From Chryseobacterium sp. (GTDB lineage: Bacteria > Bacteroidota > Bacteroidia > Flavobacteriales > Weeksellaceae), in the NCBI GenBank assembly GCA_031286615.1, contig JAITUA010000020.1, positions 496,001 to 560,000 of the forward strand: 64,000 nt of DNA. The letters are read 5' to 3'. Positions 61,288 to 64,000 of this stretch are shown one piece after another. The stretch's first letter is position 1. Every line of letters begins with the position of its first letter. The notes below the pieces were generated by a model. The model was given only the letters and a program-made list of their open reading frames with translations. It searched no databases and was not told where the DNA came from. A program made the translations under genes and the position numbers.

Positions 61288-61303
61288 CGGTTAGAAAATC
61301 ATG

Positions 61304-61343
61304 ATCCGGACATCAACGTTAATGTTAAGTTAATGGTCCGGAT
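61304..61343. other. Hairpin downstream of hemB
   Basis: A perfect 8-bp inverted repeat, ATCCGGAC (61304-61311) and GTCCGGAT (61336-61343), has a 24-base AT-rich loop. It may end hemB transcription, but no T-run follows. Confidence 0.4.
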
Positions 61344-61370
61344 TGAAGACTTTCGAGTAAATAAAAAATA

Positions 61371-61378
61371 TACTTTTG
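61371..61378 (+). promoter_or_regulatory. -7 promoter box of the GG-leader peptide gene
   Basis: TACTTTTG matches the consensus, with TTTC at 61351-61354 as a weak -33 element. It covers the TTG at 61376 that would otherwise be a possible start, so the ATG at 61433 is favoured, giving a leader of about 50 bases. Confidence 0.5.
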
Positions 61379-61432
61379 AGTAAAGCTGATTTCGAGAAAC
61401 GAAAATTATTAAAACATCAAAAGAATTTATTT

Positions 61433-61579
61433 ATGAGAAATCTTAAAAAGATCGAAAGAAATCAATTGAAAGAAATCAAAGGAGGAGAAGTGATTATTGA
61501 TGATCCAAATTGTGGAACATGGTGTAAAGGAATCTGGCATCCATGTACAATTAATCATTTAGCTTGCCCGCCGGATTAA
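61433..61579 (+). CDS. Small double-glycine-leader peptide with four cysteines (bacteriocin-like)
   Basis: A 48-residue peptide. Residues 1-18, MRNLKKIERNQLKEIKGG, match the double-glycine leader that directs export by peptidase-containing ABC transporters (conserved Leu/Ile spacing before Gly17-Gly18). The predicted mature part is 30 residues with Cys27, Cys31, Cys38 and Cys45 and no Lys/Arg except Lys32, so it is acidic and could form two disulfides or be modified. Similar small proteins are often labelled bacteriocin-like in Chryseobacterium. It has its own promoter box and terminator. Killing, signalling and other roles are all possible; no immunity or modification gene is adjacent. Confidence 0.7.
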   Translation: MRNLKKIERNQLKEIKGGEVIIDDPNCGTWCKGIWHPCTINHLACPPD

Positions 61580-61597
61580 TCATTTCGATATAAAAAT

Positions 61598-61636
61598 AAA
61601 CAGGCTGTTCAGAAAAGAACAGCCTGTTTTTATTTT
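61598..61636. terminator. Bidirectional terminator after the GG-leader peptide gene
   Basis: AAACAGGCTGTTC (61598-61610) and GAACAGCCTGTTT (61617-61629) form a perfect 13-bp stem with an AGAAAA loop and a T-rich tail. It also faces the TM2 gene on the other strand. Confidence 0.9.
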
Positions 61637-61660
61637 AAAAAAAGAGGAGTGGTTTATTAT

Positions 61661-61953
61661 TTACAACCAACCTTTTTTTCCGTAGACGTAAGTATCATCA
61701 AACTGCTTGTCACTCATAAAAAGATATAAAATACCTTCAATAAAAGGGATAATAGAAGCCGCTCCTAAAGTAACAATATTAAGAACCAGTTGGATAACAC
61801 CTTCTTTTGTATACCCCAGATAAAACTTATTTAAAGCCAGCCAGCCCACAAGAATTCCCAATAAAGCCGCAGGGATTTTCTTTTCTGAACGTAAGGAACA
61901 TTGCTTTGCTGGTTTTGTACATTTTCTGTTTTTGTGTAACCGTAATTTTCCAT
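61661..61953 (-). pseudogene. TM2-domain membrane protein disrupted by a single-base frameshift
   Basis: From the ATG at 61953 the frame reads MENYGYTKTENVQNQQSNVP and then YVQKRK. The family pattern then continues one frame over: IPAALLGILVGWLALNKFYL followed by GYTKEGVIQLVLNIV, to the stop at 61661. Restoring one A in the short A-run at about 61876-61881 would join the two into a normal TM2 protein of about 97 residues with two membrane helices. Either the gene is recently broken, the A-run is variable between cells, or the base was lost in sequencing. TM2 proteins are small membrane proteins of unclear function. Confidence 0.7.
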
Positions 61954-62094
61954 TTCTTAATGATTATAATTGATTGTGATGTTTTACGATAAGTAGTTGA
62001 AAATGATAAAAAGTTACAATGATTTGGAAGTGAATAAGTTTATATTTAAATCAACAAGTTGCTATTAACATATAAGTGAAGTTTATATTTTTGA

Positions 62095-62102
62095 TATATT
62101 TG
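62095..62102 (+). promoter_or_regulatory. -7 promoter box of lptB
   Basis: TATATTTG matches the consensus and ends four bases before the ATG at 62107, so the message would begin at or next to the start codon. No -33 element at a standard distance was identified. Confidence 0.5.
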
Positions 62103-62106
62103 CCCT

Positions 62107-63168
62107 ATGATTTTACGAGGAGAAAACTTAATCAAGGAATACGGTCCTAAAAAAGTTGTAAAAGGCGTTTCTGTACAGGTTCAACAGGGAGAAATTGTTG
62201 GTTTGCTAGGTCCGAACGGAGCAGGAAAAACCACATCGTTTTATATGATCGTAGGGTTGGTTAAGCCCACTTCAGGAAAAATTTTCCTGGATAAACAGGA
62301 GATTACTACCGATGCAATGTACCGAAGAGCCCAAAAGGGAATCGGATATCTGGCTCAGGAAGCTTCCGTTTTCAGAAAACTTTCCGTGGAAGAAAACATT
62401 ATGGGAGTATTGCAGCTGACCAATCTTTCAAAACGTGAACAGCAGATCAAATGTGATGAACTGATTGAAGAATTTTCTTTACAGCATGTTCGTAAAAACA
62501 GAGGAGACCTTCTTTCCGGAGGAGAGAGACGTAGAACCGAAATCGCACGTTGTCTGGCTACCAGCCCGAATTTTATTCTTTTGGATGAACCTTTCGCTGG
62601 GGTAGACCCAATTGCTGTTGAAGATATCCAGAAAATCGTAAGGAGTCTTGTCGATAAAAATATCGGAATTCTGATAACCGACCACAACGTACAGCAGACG
62701 TTGGCAATTACCAACAAAACCTATATTATGTTTGAAGGAAAGATCCTGAAAGAAGGACTTCCGGAAGACCTTGCCAATGACCCGCAGGTAAGAGAAGCAT
62801 ATCTTGGTGAAAATTTTGTGTATCAGAGTATTTTGGATAAACCTAAAAAGAAAAAATACGCTTACAACATCTGGGCAGGGAACTTTGATTCAAAGGCACA
62901 GTTACAGGGATTTGTAGATGAGAATTTCAAACAGTTTGATGATCTGAGATTAATGTACGATTTTAAGGATATCAGCTTTGCTTCATTAGCCAATTCTGAA
63001 ATTAAACATATCTTTGATGATGTTATAGATAAAAATGTCAACAATTCATTTGTTTTCCAGAAAAAAGAAATCAATTCTCAATACTCTTTAGAACAGGCAG
63101 AAGCAGAATCTAAAGAAGCCGGCAGAAAAGAACTGCATTACCTTACCACTTATCTGTTTGAAGGATAA
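62107..63168 (+). CDS. lptB: LPS export ABC transporter ATP-binding protein with C-terminal extension
   Basis: A 353-residue ATPase that powers lipopolysaccharide transport with LptFG. The first 237 residues follow LptB: VVKGVSVQVQQGEIVGLLGP, Walker A GPNGAGKTT, IGYLAQEASVFRKLSVEENI, signature LLSGGERRRTEIARCLA, Walker B FILLDEPFAGVDPI and the switch histidine in LITDHNVQQTL. About 115 further residues follow (from YQSILDKPKKKKYAYNIWAG on) that LptB of E. coli lacks; they are hydrophilic, helical and acidic. The next gene starts directly after the stop. The start is clear from the MILRGENLIKEYGPKK alignment. Confidence 0.92.
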   Translation: MILRGENLIKEYGPKKVVKGVSVQVQQGEIVGLLGPNGAGKTTSFYMIVGLVKPTSGKIFLDKQEITTDAMYRRAQKGIGYLAQEASVFRKLSVEENIMGVLQLTNLSKREQQIKCDELIEEFSLQHVRKNRGDLLSGGERRRTEIARCLATSPNFILLDEPFAGVDPIAVEDIQKIVRSLVDKNIGILITDHNVQQTLAITNKTYIMFEGKILKEGLPEDLANDPQVREAYLGENFVYQSILDKPKKKKYAYNIWAGNFDSKAQLQGFVDENFKQFDDLRLMYDFKDISFASLANSEIKHIFDDVIDKNVNNSFVFQKKEINSQYSLEQAEAESKEAGRKELHYLTTYLFEG

Positions 63169-63420
63169 ATGGACGATCTTTATAGATATGAAGATTTTCA
63201 AGCAGGAACCAAAGTTTTTTTGGATAATGAATACGGTATTATAGTGAATTTAAAGTTTCATAAAAATTCAACTGTAATTCGATGGGATACATCTGTTGAA
63301 AATGATTTTGAAGATTGGTCAGGAATGTGGGGACCTTTTGTACAAATGGGAGGAAAGATTATTGATCCAGGATATCAATTCAAATACATAAATGACGATG
63401 GTACATTGAAAGATTCTTAA
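63169..63420 (+). CDS. Small hypothetical protein after lptB
   Basis: An 83-residue protein (MDDLYRYEDFQAGTKVFLDN at the start) rich in acidic and aromatic residues, with short strand-like segments (YGIIVNLKF, STVIRWDTSVEN). It has no signal peptide or membrane segment. Its ATG directly follows the lptB stop, so it is translated from the same message. No family was recognised; a small soluble beta-sheet protein is plausible. Confidence 0.7.
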   Translation: MDDLYRYEDFQAGTKVFLDNEYGIIVNLKFHKNSTVIRWDTSVENDFEDWSGMWGPFVQMGGKIIDPGYQFKYINDDGTLKDS

Positions 63421-63452
63421 ATAAATCTTAGATGACCAATTTAATAATAATT

Positions 63453-63485
63453 CGTACCTTTTTCTTTTGAAAGCGGTACGTTTTT
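63453..63485 (+). terminator. Terminator after the lptB unit
   Basis: CGTACC (63453-63458) pairs with GGTACG (63475-63480), extendable with the inner TTT/AAA around one bulged base, followed by TTTTT. It separates lptB from the ABC exporter gene. Confidence 0.65.
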
Positions 63486-63493
63486 CATTTAAA

Positions 63494-64000
63494 ATGATTT
63501 CTATGGCTAAACCTTTTAACAGAACCGTCACTTTATTCGGAATCTATAAACAGCTTGTCCCATTCATCAGACCTTACCGACCCATGATTTACGGAACCTT
63601 GTTTCTTACTTTTCTGGGAGCTCTGGCAGCACAGGTAAACCCGATTGTTTTAAAATATACGGTGGATGAAGTTACCAAGCTTACCCATCTTCCACATCCG
63701 ATGTCAGAAGGAATTCATATTCTGATTATCATTTCAATTATTTTGCTGGGAAAAGAACTGCTCAATATTTTTATCAATTTCGGACAGAAATTTTATGGTG
63801 AAAAGATCAGGATCAATGTGAGTTCAGTGTTAGCCCAGTCAGCTATTGATAAAATTTTAACCTATAGAGTTGCCTATTTTAACGATGAAAACCATGAATC
63901 CGGAAAATTACAGATCAGAATAGACCGTGGGATAGAAAGTTTGACAAAACTGGTGCAGAATTTTTTTATTGATATTCTGCCACTTTTTTCCAATGCTATT
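63494..64000 (+). CDS. ABC exporter, transmembrane-ATPase type, N-terminal part
   Basis: A partial gene, open to the window end (169 codons). It begins at the ATG at 63494 or 63503 (MAKPFNRTVTLFGIYKQL). Membrane helices run through FIRPYRPMIYGTLFLTFLGA and ILIIISIILLGKELLNIF, followed by RVAYFNDENHESGKLQIRID, which is the coupling-helix region of type-1 exporters (MsbA/MdlB-like). The ATPase domain lies beyond the window. No N-terminal C39 peptidase domain is present, so it is not an obvious exporter for the GG-leader peptide at 61433. Confidence 0.85.
   Translation, partial: MISMAKPFNRTVTLFGIYKQLVPFIRPYRPMIYGTLFLTFLGALAAQVNPIVLKYTVDEVTKLTHLPHPMSEGIHILIIISIILLGKELLNIFINFGQKFYGEKIRINVSSVLAQSAIDKILTYRVAYFNDENHESGKLQIRIDRGIESLTKLVQNFFIDILPLFSNAI

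Noticed and set aside
61433..64000. ABC exporter at 63494 as dedicated exporter of the GG-leader peptide
   Set aside because: The exporter lacks the N-terminal C39 peptidase domain needed to cut double-glycine leaders, and lptB lies between them in a separate unit.

Overview
This 64 kb window is a chromosomal segment of a low-GC Bacteroidota bacterium. It most likely comes from a Chryseobacterium-like member of the Flavobacteriia (Weeksellaceae). Several things point there: many upstream regions carry the Bacteroidota -7 box TAnnTTTG rather than sigma70 hexamers; there is a PorX-type regulator and a type IX secretion (T9SS) sorting domain; LpxC and FabZ are fused in one protein; the aerobic ribonucleotide reductase is the short form without an ATP-cone; and many start codons lack a Shine-Dalgarno sequence. 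No rRNA, tRNA, CRISPR array, insertion sequence or prophage was seen.

Left part (1-15 kb), housekeeping: a DUF72 protein; a minus-strand nrdB-orf-nrdA operon with two DnaA-box-like sites in front; a MacAB-like transporter set (ATPase, two permeases, adaptor) interrupted by a frameshifted four-helix-bundle gene and a 16-bp periodic repeat; a GT39 glycosyltransferase; a thioredoxin-reductase-like flavoprotein; glyA; and recX.

Middle (15.0-40.5 kb), a 25 kb Wzx/Wzy-type surface polysaccharide locus, all on the plus strand behind a good promoter with a tandem palindrome at its start site. It encodes export (Wza, Wzc), flippase (Wzx), two polymerase/ligase-like membrane proteins, two GT4 glycosyltransferases and two small phosphoglycosyl transferases. 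One sugar route is WbpA-E-D-B-like (UDP-2,3-diacetamido-glucuronic acid). An L-2-hydroxyglutarate oxidase gene sits inside this block and would dispose of the 2-hydroxyglutarate that WbpB-type enzymes make. A second route is PglF-E-D-C-like (UDP-di-N-acetylbacillosamine and its transfer to lipid). Two glutamine-dependent amidotransferases, one of them a fusion of a class II glutaminase with a WbpG-like N-acetyl sugar amidotransferase, suggest acetamidino and/or uronamide groups on the glycan. An exported protein of unknown function lies in the same locus.

Right part (40.5-64 kb): rimO; two short secreted low-complexity proteins behind a possible small RNA; an RlpA-like protein; xth and a YciI-like gene; porX; an S41 peptidase; and a lipid A operon (HD phosphohydrolase, lpxD, lpxC-fabZ, lpxA, small exported protein, efp, second lpxD-like gene, sucD). 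These are followed by an outer-membrane barrel protein, an ABC-2 exporter pair, a stand-alone T9SS sorting-domain protein, hemB, a small double-glycine-leader peptide with four cysteines, a frameshifted TM2 gene, lptB with a long C-terminal extension, and the start of a type-1 ABC exporter.

The most notable points are the 2-hydroxyglutarate oxidase within the diamino-uronate cluster, the fused amidotransferase, the small Cys-rich GG-leader peptide, the probable leaderless lpxD and lptB mRNAs, and two independent single-base frameshifts that could be real decay or assembly errors.
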